A stretch of DNA of 64,000 bases from Serratia quinivorans (GTDB taxonomy: Bacteria; Pseudomonadota; Gammaproteobacteria; Enterobacterales; Enterobacteriaceae), in assembly GCA_900457075.1 (NCBI GenBank), contig UGYN01000002.1, forward strand, positions 186,001-250,000, read 5' to 3'. The notes beneath the pieces were generated by a model that was not told the origin of the DNA, made no database searches, and was given only the letters and a program-made list of their open reading frames with translations. Position 1 is the first letter of the stretch. Each line of letters opens with the position of its first letter. A program made the position numbers and the translations under genes. Shown here piece by piece: positions 11,328-19,792 of this stretch.

Positions 11328-11447
11328 ATGGGTATTGATTTGAACAATAAAACTCGATTTCTATCGGCCATGCTGGGGATCGCACTGACGGTCATTGTGC
11401 TGGATCTGGGTATCGCCGATTTGGTCCACAGGCTCTTAATTGGATAA
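11328..11447 (+). CDS. Small single-pass membrane protein, 39 residues
   Basis: ATG at 11328 opens a 39-residue frame starting MGIDLNNKTRFLSAMLGIAL and ending VHRLLIG. One hydrophobic helix (about residues 12-27, interrupted by a single Asp at 26) lies between a basic N-terminus and a basic C-terminal HR. No RBS is strong; GTGATG precedes the start. It ends 7 bp before a second small membrane frame. No known family is recognised. Confidence 0.5.
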   Translation: MGIDLNNKTRFLSAMLGIALTVIVLDLGIADLVHRLLIG

Positions 11448-11454
11448 TTTTAAC

Positions 11455-11568
11455 GTGGCACAGCAGCAGCAAGAAAAAGACATTCTGGGCAAGATACTGA
11501 TTACCGTCTCCGCACTCTGCCTGATTACCGTGGCGGCGTTACTCATTTGGGGTTTTGTGCTGGATTAA
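11455..11568 (+). CDS. Small single-pass membrane protein, 37 residues
   Basis: A GTG-start frame beginning MAQQQQEKDILGKILITVSA and ending LLIWGFVLD, with a hydrophilic Gln/Glu/Lys-rich head and one transmembrane helix. It starts 7 bp after the previous small frame, which suggests translational coupling. A strong bidirectional terminator at 11594-11632 follows at once, consistent with a two-gene transcript. The family is unknown. Confidence 0.5.
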   Translation: MAQQQQEKDILGKILITVSALCLITVAALLIWGFVLD

Positions 11569-11593
11569 CGCCCCGCCTGACGAGCGCAATCTT

Positions 11594-11632
11594 CGCCAAT
11601 AAAAAAACCGCCGCAGCGGTTTTTTTATTGGC
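11594..11632. terminator. Bidirectional rho-independent terminator
   Basis: A near-perfect palindrome: CGCCAATAAAAAAACCGC pairs with its complement around a CGCA loop, giving a GC-rich top and A/T runs on both sides. It can end the rightward small-protein transcript and the leftward 43-residue gene and ylaC. Confidence 0.85.
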
Positions 11633-11640
11633 GATGGCGA

Positions 11641-11772
11641 TCAGATCTTGCAGCCTTCGCAATCTGCCTCATCCTCAAGGATCTCGGGCAGTTCTTTTAC
11701 TTTCTGCGCCGCTTTCTCTTCTGCCTGCGCCAATTCGGCATCGATATCAAAATCGAAAATATCATCACTCAT
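11641..11772 (-). CDS. Small acidic protein with a C-terminal Cys pair
   Basis: A 43-residue frame starting MSDDIFDFDIDAELAQAEEK and ending ADCEGCKI. It is very acidic and ends in a CxxC motif, which could bind metal or respond to redox state. The ATG has a GAGGAATTTACC upstream. It lies 69 bp downstream of ylaC and just before the terminator, so the two may be cotranscribed. No family is recognised. Confidence 0.6.
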   Translation of the reverse strand: MSDDIFDFDIDAELAQAEEKAAQKVKELPEILEDEADCEGCKI

Positions 11773-11841
11773 GGTAAATTCCTCACGCTTAACTGGCTTC
11801 AATGCGTGAGTATAATCGACAACTCTTCAGCCGCAAACCCT

Positions 11842-12345
11842 TCAGTTGAGCACCGCCACCTGTGGCTGTTCATCCTGTGGCTTCTTTGAATACGCCAGAT
11901 CGTAAACGTCATAGAAATCAATTTCGCCTTTATTGGCGATGATTTCCTGCATACGTGTTTTCATCGCTGTCCCAATCGAGGGTTCATCCAACAACGCCTT
12001 CACCGACTGCGGCGACAGTGCGCGAGTGAAATACCACTCGCCGTTATAGCAAACGCGCAGATCAAGCACGCCGATGTCCTCAAAGCGATACACCGGTTTG
12101 ATTTCAATCAGCAGCATGGCGAACATGAACAACACAAAGGCGGTGAAAGCCAGGAAGGAGATGAAGCCCATATAGGGAACCTGATACATCACGGCGATCA
12201 CGGCAAAATAGCCGGCAAACATGGCGAGACACAGATAACGGTGATCGCGGGCAAACTCACTGTTAAAACGCAGTTTACCGTCGCGCCCTTCCTGCCTGTT
12301 GATCCGCTCGATTTCTTTTACCAAGATGCTTTTAATCGCGTCCAT
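11842..12345 (-). CDS. ylaC: YlaC family membrane protein
   Basis: A 167-residue protein with two transmembrane helices in the middle and the C-terminal family motif IGVLDLRVCYNGEWYFTR, close to RVCYNGEWYNTR in E. coli YlaC, followed by KGEIDFYDVYDLA. Its function is unknown. The start at 12345 (MDAIKSILVKEIERIN) was chosen over one 13 codons upstream because an AAGGTTGT ribosome site precedes it and the N-terminus aligns. Confidence 0.85.
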   Translation of the reverse strand: MDAIKSILVKEIERINRQEGRDGKLRFNSEFARDHRYLCLAMFAGYFAVIAVMYQVPYMGFISFLAFTAFVLFMFAMLLIEIKPVYRFEDIGVLDLRVCYNGEWYFTRALSPQSVKALLDEPSIGTAMKTRMQEIIANKGEIDFYDVYDLAYSKKPQDEQPQVAVLN

Positions 12346-12472
12346 CGCTACAACCTTATGCCTGGGGGACATTATTGCCATCAATAATCATTCCTCAAAC
12401 TAACACAAGTACAGTTTGCGCAGGTAGATCAGTTAAGCAATTTTAAATGGGCAACTGTTATACCTCTAATGG

Positions 12473-12772
12473 CTAACGTTGCAGGGAATTTTTACCTTGG
12501 GCAAACATAAACATCCGCTGAGCGATATCGTCAGCCTGTTTGATTTTTTGCTTTTGCGGCTCGTTGCAGCGCTGGATGGCACGAGCATAGGCCAGCTCAT
12601 GCGCCTGGTCGATCATCGCGATAATCTTGTCGCGATCCTGTTTATCCAGATTGCCGAGCATGGTGGTGATAATCGCCTGATAGGCGTTGGAGGCGGCGGT
12701 CAGCGACTTTTCTCTGGCTTCAAGTATCGCTACGCGTTGCATTAATTCCTGCAGTTGATCGGACTCTGACAT
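12473..12772 (-). CDS. Hypothetical protein with N-terminal coiled coil
   Basis: A 99-residue soluble protein. Residues 1-25 (MSESDQLQELMQRVAILEAR) have heptad spacing typical of a short coiled coil; the rest is helical and ends MFMFAQGKNSLQR. An AGGAGATCGCT ribosome site lies upstream. It is well formed and probably real, but I do not recognise the family. Confidence 0.65.
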   Translation of the reverse strand: MSESDQLQELMQRVAILEAREKSLTAASNAYQAIITTMLGNLDKQDRDKIIAMIDQAHELAYARAIQRCNEPQKQKIKQADDIAQRMFMFAQGKNSLQR

Positions 12773-12959
12773 AGCGATCTCCTGTTGCCGGGCAGCATAC
12801 CTGCCTGATTACAGTTTAGCAAAGATCGCTGGAACGGAAGAAAACATAAAGAAAGGAAGATAAACGGTTACGGTAAAGCACACCCGAAAAACCCAATAAG
12901 GAGCCGATAGTGCAAATCAACCCGGGTGCACTTTACGGTAACGGTTCACAAAAGGAAGC

Positions 12960-13054
12960 TGGCGCGCTATGCAGGACTCGAACCCGCGTCTATCAATTTT
13001 GTAGCCAATAAAGCATTTTAAAACCAACCACTCTGCCAACTGAGTTAATAGCGC
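12960..13054 (-). tRNA. Atypical tRNA-like gene or tRNA pseudogene
   Basis: The 95-nt minus-strand sequence has a perfect 7-bp acceptor stem (GCGCTAT with ATAGCGC), discriminator G and encoded CCA, a 4-bp D stem (ACTC/GAGT, loop AGTTGGCA) and a 5-bp T stem around TTCGAGT. The 40 nt between the D and T arms form no standard anticodon stem in any register I tried. It resembles tRNA-Lys in the D and T arms. It may be a decayed tRNA, one with an insertion, or an unusual class II form; the anticodon cannot be assigned. Confidence 0.5.
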
Positions 13055-13308
13055 ATTCCTTTGCTTCGGGATGTCATTATCCATATTAATGTTATGGATT
13101 CAAGTTTTGGTACTATGAACCGCTGCATTTGCAGAGAAATCTTATATTTTTGACTATTTCGCACACAGGTGGGTGATTACTTTCGTTTTGCGATAGTTGA
13201 CCATTGAAACTTTTATTTGGCCGTCTGCGGCATGTTTATTGTTAGTTAATGCGCTGGATGCCACTATAGCGCCTTCTGGGATCATCGTTTTCTGTTACGG
13301 ATAACACT

Positions 13309-14490
13309 ATGAAAGTCACTCCGCGCCGCTTGGCGTTTATCCTGATCGGTGCTCTGCTGGTCATTATTGCCCTGGTGGTATTCTCTTTACAAAGCCCCCC
13401 GCAAGCCGCTTCGGTGACCGCGCCGGTTCGTCTGGGCGATATTGAAAATGCCGTACTGGCCACCGGCAAACTTGATGCGATAGAACGGGTCAACGTCGGG
13501 GCACAGGTCTCCGGCCAGGTCAAATCCCTGAAGGTCAAACTTGGCGACAAGGTCACCAAAGGCCAACCTATTGCCGACATCGACGATCTGCCACAGCGCA
13601 ACGATCTGCGCAACGCCGAAGCGGCGCTGAACGTCGCCAAGGCAGATTTGCAGGCCAAACAGGCACTGTTGAAACAGGCTGAGTCCCGCTTTAAACGCCA
13701 AAAGCGCATGTTGAGTGATGAAGCCGGCTCCCGCGAAGATTTTGAGACGGCAGAGGCCACGCTCGTCGCCACCCGCGCCGAACTGATCGCGTTGAATGCT
13801 CGCATCGTGCAGGCACAGATTGAAGTAGACAAGAAAAAGGTCGACCTGAGTTACACCCGTATTCTGGCGCCGATGGATGGCATCGTTATCGCGGTGATTA
13901 CTCAGCAAGGCCAAACGGTGAATGCCAACCAGAGCGCGCCCACCATCGTCAAACTGGCACAGTTGGACGTAATGACCATTAAGGCGCAGATTTCCGAGGC
14001 CGACATTACCCGCGTTTCTCAGGGGCAAAAGGCCTACTTCACCATTTTCTCCGAACCCGATAAACGTTACGACGCCACGCTGCGCACCGTTGAACTGGCG
14101 CCAGAATCGGTGATGAAAGACGATTCAGTCTCCGGTAGCAGTTCGTCCTCCGGCTCCGGTAGCTCCAATGCTTCGGTGCATTACAACGCCTTGCTGGACG
14201 TCCCAAACCCGGATAACCGGCTACGGATTGCCATGACGGCGCAAGTTTCATTGCTGCTCGGCGAGGCGAAAAACGCACTGTTGGTGCCGATCCAGGCGGT
14301 ACATAAAACCGCAGATAATAAGCAACAGGTACAAGTGCTGACCGGGGACAACCGGTTGGAAATGCGCGAGGTGAAAACCGGCATTACCAATAACGTCGAT
14401 ATTCAAATCCTGTCCGGATTGAAGGCAGGTGAAAACGTGGTGCTGGTACAGGAAAATACCAAACCTGGCGAGGAAGGTCTCTCACTGTGA
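13309..14490 (+). CDS. macA: Efflux periplasmic adaptor, MacA type
   Basis: A 393-residue membrane-fusion protein with an N-terminal transmembrane anchor (residues 8-27), lipoyl/barrel-sandwich halves (VNVGAQVSGQVKSLKVKLGD and YTRILAPMDGIVIAVITQQG) around a long helical hairpin (about 100-180), and a C-terminal beta-barrel. A Ser/Gly-rich stretch near residues 277-289 is unusual. It links the MacB ATPase to an outer-membrane channel to export macrolides, peptides or haem-type substrates. It overlaps macB by 4 bp. Confidence 0.92.
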   Translation: MKVTPRRLAFILIGALLVIIALVVFSLQSPPQAASVTAPVRLGDIENAVLATGKLDAIERVNVGAQVSGQVKSLKVKLGDKVTKGQPIADIDDLPQRNDLRNAEAALNVAKADLQAKQALLKQAESRFKRQKRMLSDEAGSREDFETAEATLVATRAELIALNARIVQAQIEVDKKKVDLSYTRILAPMDGIVIAVITQQGQTVNANQSAPTIVKLAQLDVMTIKAQISEADITRVSQGQKAYFTIFSEPDKRYDATLRTVELAPESVMKDDSVSGSSSSSGSGSSNASVHYNALLDVPNPDNRLRIAMTAQVSLLLGEAKNALLVPIQAVHKTADNKQQVQVLTGDNRLEMREVKTGITNNVDIQILSGLKAGENVVLVQENTKPGEEGLSL

Positions 14491-16427
14491 ACGCTATCAT
14501 TGAGCTGAAAGGCATCGGCCGCACCTACACCAACAGCAGCCAGCCGCTCACCGTCCTGAAAGACATTAACCTCAGCATCGCTGCCGGGGAGTTGGTCGCT
14601 ATCATTGGTGCTTCTGGCTCCGGCAAATCCACACTGATGAACATCATTGGCTGTTTGGACGTGCCGGACCAGGGCGACTATTACATCAACGGCCAAAACG
14701 CGGCTCATCTATCGCCGGACCAACTGGCCAGGCTTCGCCGCGAACACATTGGTTTTATCTTCCAGCGTTATCATTTAATGCCGGATATCAGCGCGCTGGG
14801 CAACGTCGAGATCCCTGCGATTTACGCCAACAGCAAGCGAGACCAACGCCGACTGCGTGCAGCGCAACTATTGGCGCGACTGGGGCTGGAAGGTCGTGAA
14901 CACCATAAACCCGGTCAACTCTCCGGCGGCCAGCAACAGCGCGTCAGTATCGCACGTTCGTTAATCAACGGGGCTGAAATTATCCTGGCGGATGAGCCCA
15001 CCGGCGCCCTGGACACCCGATCGGGTCAGGAAGTGCTGGAGATCCTCAGCGAACTTAATCAGCGCGGCCATACGGTAGTGATCGTCACTCACGATATGAA
15101 GGTGGCGCAGCACGCACAGCGCATTATCGAACTGCAGGACGGCGAGATAGTCGCCGACAGTGGTCGTAAATCGGCACTTCCTCTGCCGATAATGAAAAAG
15201 GCCCCACCGGTTGCTCAAGGCTACTGGCAGAGTCTGCTCGATCGCACCCGCGAATCGTTACAGATGGCGCTGAAGGCCATGAATGCCCATCGCTTGCGTA
15301 CCGCACTGACCATGACCGGCATCATTTTCGGCATTGCTGCGGTGGTGACGGTGGTCGCGCTGGGTGAAGGTGCCAAGCAGCGCACGCTGGAGAGTATAAA
15401 AAGCCTGGGCACCAACGTGGTCAGCATCTACCCCGGCCGTGATTTCTTTGATGATGCCATCGACAGCATCCGCACTCTGGTACCGGCGGATGCCGACGCG
15501 CTGGCCCGCCAAAGCTTTGTCGATAGCGTCAGCCCTGAGGTCACTGCCTCAGACAGTATCCATTTTCGCAGTAAATCAGCCAACGCGTCGATCACTGGTG
15601 TTGGACGCGATTATTTACGCGTTAACGGGCTCACTCTGCTGCAGGGTCGCAATTTCCAGGACGACCGCAACGCTTTACAGGAAGTGATCATTGACGAAAA
15701 CGCACGCCAGTCGTTGTTCGGTGATTTCGGCGTTGAGCCGCTAGGCCAGATCGTGTTTCTTGGCGCAGTACCGGCCCGGGTGATTGGCGTGGTTAAAAGT
15801 AATCAGGACTCTGCCCCCAACCGCATCAGAGTGTGGATGCCCTATACCACCGTCATGTACCGCATGGTGGGCCAAACCAAGTTGAGCAGCATTAGCGTAA
15901 GGTTGAAAGATGACGTTGCCAACGAAGCCGCTGTCACCGCCATTGAGCAGCTGCTGACCCAGCGTCACGGCGTTAAAGACTTTATGTTGTTCAACCTCGA
16001 TAAATTCCGTAAGTCGATCGAACGAACTTCGATGACTCTCAGCCTGCTGATCCTGATGGTGGCCTCAATTTCCCTGATCATCGGCAGCCTCGGCGTGATG
16101 AACATCATGCTGGTCTCAGTGACCGAACGGACGCATGAAATCGGTGTGCGTATGGCCGTCGGCGCTCGTCGCAGCGACATTATGCAGCAATTTATGATCG
16201 AGGCGGTGCTGGTCTGCCTGATCGGTGGCGTACTGGGCATTTTACTGTCTTTCGCCGCCGGCTCGCTGTTCACTCTGCTGGCGGGCGGCATGCTCACCGC
16301 CATCTATTCCTGGCAGGCCGCCGCCGTGGCCTTTTGCTGCTCCACTCTGATCGGCATGATCTTCGGTTATCTCCCGGCCCGCAAAGCGGCGCGGATGGAT
16401 CCGGTCATTTCACTGGCCAGCGAGTAA
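14487..16427 (+). CDS. macB: ABC transporter MacB, ATPase and permease
   Basis: A 646-residue fusion. The N-terminal ATPase has Walker [10 protein letters not shown], signature LSGGQQQR and Walker [14 protein letters not shown] linker, one transmembrane helix, the MacB periplasmic domain and three C-terminal FtsX-like helices follow ([20 protein letters not shown]). MacB uses ATP to drive periplasmic substrates through MacA and an outer-membrane channel. The start is GTG in a GTGA overlap with the macA stop. Confidence 0.94.
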   Translation: MNAIIELKGIGRTYTNSSQPLTVLKDINLSIAAGELVAIIGASGSGKSTLMNIIGCLDVPDQGDYYINGQNAAHLSPDQLARLRREHIGFIFQRYHLMPDISALGNVEIPAIYANSKRDQRRLRAAQLLARLGLEGREHHKPGQLSGGQQQRVSIARSLINGAEIILADEPTGALDTRSGQEVLEILSELNQRGHTVVIVTHDMKVAQHAQRIIELQDGEIVADSGRKSALPLPIMKKAPPVAQGYWQSLLDRTRESLQMALKAMNAHRLRTALTMTGIIFGIAAVVTVVALGEGAKQRTLESIKSLGTNVVSIYPGRDFFDDAIDSIRTLVPADADALARQSFVDSVSPEVTASDSIHFRSKSANASITGVGRDYLRVNGLTLLQGRNFQDDRNALQEVIIDENARQSLFGDFGVEPLGQIVFLGAVPARVIGVVKSNQDSAPNRIRVWMPYTTVMYRMVGQTKLSSISVRLKDDVANEAAVTAIEQLLTQRHGVKDFMLFNLDKFRKSIERTSMTLSLLILMVASISLIIGSLGVMNIMLVSVTERTHEIGVRMAVGARRSDIMQQFMIEAVLVCLIGGVLGILLSFAAGSLFTLLAGGMLTAIYSWQAAAVAFCCSTLIGMIFGYLPARKAARMDPVISLASE

Positions 16428-16430
16428 CTT

Positions 16431-17795
16431 ATGAAAATTTTATCTCCCCTGACGTTATGCCTCGCAGCCCTGCTCAGCACCGGCTGCGGCAATGCGTTGA
16501 AAAGCGAATATCAATCTCCGAAGGTGGACTATCCGACCCAATGGCAACCCAGTGCCGATGCCGCTACGTCAGTCCCTTTTGCCTGGCACGATTTCCACGA
16601 TCCCCAGCTAGAGCACTGGCTACAACAGGTGATGCTGGCTAATAACGATCTGGCCGCTGCTGCATTGCGTGTCTATCGTGCCCAGTTGGTGGCCCAAAAG
16701 GTCGACATCGGCACCGCTCCCAGCGTAAACGCGACGCTCAATACCGGCGCCAGCACCGCCCTGTCCAATTCGTCCCCGTGGAATAAAAACAGCAGCGCCA
16801 ACCTCGGCGTCAGCTATGAAGTCGATCTGTGGGGCAAACTGGCAAGACAGCGTGATGCCGCAGAATGGGCCAGTCAGGCAACTCAACAAGATTTGCAAAG
16901 TGCGCGTTTGGCATTGCTCGCCAACGCCAGCAAAAATTACTGGCGCCTCGGTTTTATCAATCAAAGGATCGGCGTCAGTCAGCAAAATATCGCTTACTCC
17001 AGGCAGACCTTAGAGTTGGTCAATGCCCGCTACCGTGCCGGCAGCATCTCTTCACTGGACGTGGTGGATGCCGAGCAGAATCTGATCAATCAGGAGAGCA
17101 GCCATCTGGCGCTGTTACGTGAGCGTCAGCAAGCCTTGAACGAACAAACCGTGTTATTGGGTTCACCACCGGGCAAGGCTTTGGTTGAACCCGCCCGTTT
17201 ACCCACCGGCCCGCTGCCGCAAATCAATGCCGGTATCCCGGTCAACGTGCTGCGCCATCGGCCGGATATCAGCGCCAAAGAGTTGCGGCTGCGTGAAGCA
17301 TTGGCCAACGTCGATGTAAAGCGTACCCAGTACTATCCGGCATTTAGCCTGACCGGTTCATTGGGTGCCAGCAGTACCGCCTTGCTGGAATTTTTGCGTA
17401 ATCCGTTGGCCTCGGTGGGGGCTGGGTTGTCATTGCCGTTCCTTGAATGGCGGCAGATGGATGTGGATATCAAAATTGCCCGCAGTGACTACGAGTTGCA
17501 GGTGCTGGAATTCAAACAGGCGCTGTATAAGGCCATGGCCGATGTGGCCGATGCCCTGTCGTTGCGTAGCCAATTGATAGCTCAGGAAAAACACTTACGG
17601 GCTTCGTTAGCCTTGGCGCAAAAATCTGAACGCTTGAATGAGAGCCGCTACCGGCAAGGTGCCGTCCCCATCAGCTTCTGGCTGGATGCGCAAAATCGCC
17701 GCAGGCTGGCAGAACTGGCGCTGGATGAAAACCGTTTCGGCCAATATCAGAACCTGGCGCAACTCTATCAGGAATTTGGCGGCTCAGCTCAATAA
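16431..17795 (+). CDS. Outer-membrane efflux lipoprotein (TolC/NodT family)
   Basis: A 454-residue OprM/NodT-type channel with lipobox LLSTGC (lipidated Cys19) and two outer-membrane-efflux repeats, including the family motif NVLRHRPDISAKELRLREA. It begins 3 bp after macB, so this operon supplies its own channel where E. coli MacAB uses TolC. Expected to form a trimeric outer-membrane tunnel docking on MacA. Confidence 0.9.
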   Translation: MKILSPLTLCLAALLSTGCGNALKSEYQSPKVDYPTQWQPSADAATSVPFAWHDFHDPQLEHWLQQVMLANNDLAAAALRVYRAQLVAQKVDIGTAPSVNATLNTGASTALSNSSPWNKNSSANLGVSYEVDLWGKLARQRDAAEWASQATQQDLQSARLALLANASKNYWRLGFINQRIGVSQQNIAYSRQTLELVNARYRAGSISSLDVVDAEQNLINQESSHLALLRERQQALNEQTVLLGSPPGKALVEPARLPTGPLPQINAGIPVNVLRHRPDISAKELRLREALANVDVKRTQYYPAFSLTGSLGASSTALLEFLRNPLASVGAGLSLPFLEWRQMDVDIKIARSDYELQVLEFKQALYKAMADVADALSLRSQLIAQEKHLRASLALAQKSERLNESRYRQGAVPISFWLDAQNRRRLAELALDENRFGQYQNLAQLYQEFGGSAQ

Positions 17796-17804
17796 CTCTC
17801 TCCG

Positions 17805-17831
17805 GCCTGACGTCTGCGTCAGGCTTTTTTT
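17805..17831 (+). terminator. Rho-independent terminator of the macAB operon
   Basis: GCCTGACG (17805-17812) pairs with CGTCAGGC (17817-17824), followed by seven T. It lies 9 bp after the channel-gene stop. Confidence 0.9.
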
Positions 17832-18199
17832 CAGCCGCAGAACGCATTAATTTTGCCGGTTTTTACCACAATTCTTCCTATACTTAACCCATCCATCACC
17901 AGACAAAAAAACATCAATATGCACAATAGTTAATCTATTTATGCGCTAAATCGGTGCAAATCCATTAGATAAACTGCTAAATTTGATCGCCGCAAGATAT
18001 AACGTTAAGCTATAGATGCAAAATAATTAGTCACCTAAATGACATATTCCCGGTGAAAATTGAAACATTACGTGATTCGCATCACACAAAAAATGGCAAT
18101 GGCCGATCTCTGCGTATAGCGCTTAGATTAACCAAACTGATAACTGGGCAGAAGGATCGCGAATCTACGTACGACTAAAATTGATTAAGGGATGATTAT
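17832..18199 (+). promoter_or_regulatory. proP upstream region with CRP site
   Basis: A 368-bp AT-rich region without a gene. The sequence CGTGA-N6-TCACA at 18071-18086 (full site about 18068-18089) matches the CRP consensus TGTGA-N6-TCACA at nine of ten positions. In E. coli the osmotically induced proP P1 promoter is repressed by CRP and P2 is Fis/RpoS dependent; the position here, 114 bp before the ATG, fits a similar arrangement. I did not fix the promoter boxes. Confidence 0.65.
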
Positions 18200-19702
18200 A
18201 TGAAGTTAAGAAAAAAACGTCATAAGCCGATGCATATTAATGACATCACCATTATCGACGACAGCAAGTTGAAAAAGGCAATAACCGCGGCGGCATTAGG
18301 CAACGCGATGGAGTGGTTCGACTTTGGTGTTTATGGCTTTGTGGCCTACGCCCTCGGACAAGTATTTTTCCCTGGCGCCACGCCCGGCGTACAGATGATT
18401 GCCGCACTGGCAACCTTTTCCGTTCCCTTCCTGGTTCGTCCGTTAGGCGGCATCTTCTTTGGTGCAATGGGCGATAAATTCGGTCGTCAAAAAGTCCTCT
18501 CCATCACCATCATTATCATGGCGGTGAGCACCTTCTGTATCGGGCTGATCCCCTCTTACGCTTCGATCGGTATTTGGGCACCGGTGCTGCTGCTGTTGGC
18601 AAAATTGGCGCAGGGCTTCTCGGTCGGTGGCGAATACTCCGGCGCGGCAATCTTTGTCGCCGAATACTCACCGGACCGCAAGCGTGGCTTTATGGGCAGT
18701 TGGCTTGATTTCGGCTCGATTGCCGGCTTCGTGCTGGGTGCCGGCGTTGTAGTGCTGATTTCCAGCATTGTTGGGGAAGCCAACTTCCTCGACTGGGGCT
18801 GGCGTATTCCGTTCTTCATCGCCGCGCCGTTGGGCCTGATTGGTCTGTACCTGCGACATGCGCTGGAAGAAACTCCGGCATTCCAGCAGCACGTGGAAAA
18901 AATGGAGAAGGAAGACCGCAACGCTATCGAAAACCCGCCAAGAACTTCGTTCAAAGAGATTGCGACCAAGCACTGGAGAAGCCTGTTGGTGTGCGTCGGT
19001 ATCGTGATTTCGACCAACGTGACCTATTACATGTTGCTGACCTACATGCCGAGTTACCTGTCGCATAACCTGCACTACTCGGAAGATCACGGCGTTCTGA
19101 TTATTATCGCCGTCATGATCGGCATGCTGTTCGTACAGCCGGTGATCGGCATGACCAGTGACCGCATTGGCCGTAAGCCCTTTATTATTGGCGGCAGTAT
19201 CGGCCTGCTGGCGCTGGCGATCCCGTGTTTTATTTTGATCAACAGTAATGTGATTGGTTTGATTTTCGTCGGGCTGTTAGTCCTGGCGGTGCTGTTAAAC
19301 TGCTTTACCGGCGTGATGGCTTCGATTCTGCCGGCAATGTTCCCAACGCACATTCGCTACAGCGCATTGGCAATTTCGTTCAATATTTCGGTACTGGTGG
19401 CCGGCGCAACGCCAACGGTGGCCGCCTGGTTGGTCGAGTCGTCCGGAAACCTGTATATGCCGGCTTACTACCTGATGACAGTCGCGGTAATAGGTCTTGC
19501 CACCGGCCTGTACATGAAGGAAACCGCCAATAAACCGCTGCGCGGTGCTACCCCAGCCGCTTCGGACCGCTCGGAAGCCAAAGAGCTGCTGCAGGAGAAC
19601 TACGACAACATCGAACAGAAAGTCGAAGATATCAACGAGCAGATCGCCGAGCTGGAGAAGAAAAAACAGACGTTGGTCGACCAGCATCCAAAACTGGACT
19701 AA
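18200..19702 (+). CDS. proP: Proline/glycine betaine transporter ProP
   Basis: A 500-residue major facilitator, the same length as E. coli ProP, which imports proline, glycine betaine and ectoine with protons on osmotic upshift. It shows NAMEWFDFGVYGFVA in helix 1, the MFS motif GDKFGRQKVL between helices 2 and 3, and SDRIGRKP in the second half. The cytoplasmic C-terminus (about 460-500, ending VEDINEQIAELEKKKQTLVD) keeps heptads of the coiled coil that tunes osmotic sensitivity. A stress-response theme is shared with mdoGH and nhaP2 nearby. Confidence 0.95.
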   Translation: MKLRKKRHKPMHINDITIIDDSKLKKAITAAALGNAMEWFDFGVYGFVAYALGQVFFPGATPGVQMIAALATFSVPFLVRPLGGIFFGAMGDKFGRQKVLSITIIIMAVSTFCIGLIPSYASIGIWAPVLLLLAKLAQGFSVGGEYSGAAIFVAEYSPDRKRGFMGSWLDFGSIAGFVLGAGVVVLISSIVGEANFLDWGWRIPFFIAAPLGLIGLYLRHALEETPAFQQHVEKMEKEDRNAIENPPRTSFKEIATKHWRSLLVCVGIVISTNVTYYMLLTYMPSYLSHNLHYSEDHGVLIIIAVMIGMLFVQPVIGMTSDRIGRKPFIIGGSIGLLALAIPCFILINSNVIGLIFVGLLVLAVLLNCFTGVMASILPAMFPTHIRYSALAISFNISVLVAGATPTVAAWLVESSGNLYMPAYYLMTVAVIGLATGLYMKETANKPLRGATPAASDRSEAKELLQENYDNIEQKVEDINEQIAELEKKKQTLVDQHPKLD

Positions 19703-19720
19703 AACCATGCTCTAGTAAAA

Positions 19721-19749
19721 AGCCACCTCTTGAAGAGGTGGCTTTTTTA
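19721..19749 (+). terminator. Rho-independent terminator of proP
   Basis: AGCCACCTCTT pairs with AAGAGGTGGCT around a very small loop, followed by TTTTTT. It is placed 18 bp after the proP stop and faces the convergent eptB end. Confidence 0.9.
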
Positions 19750-19792
19750 TTGCGGAAAATGTGCTCCTGGTACCCCATCCCTGGCGGTTGGT

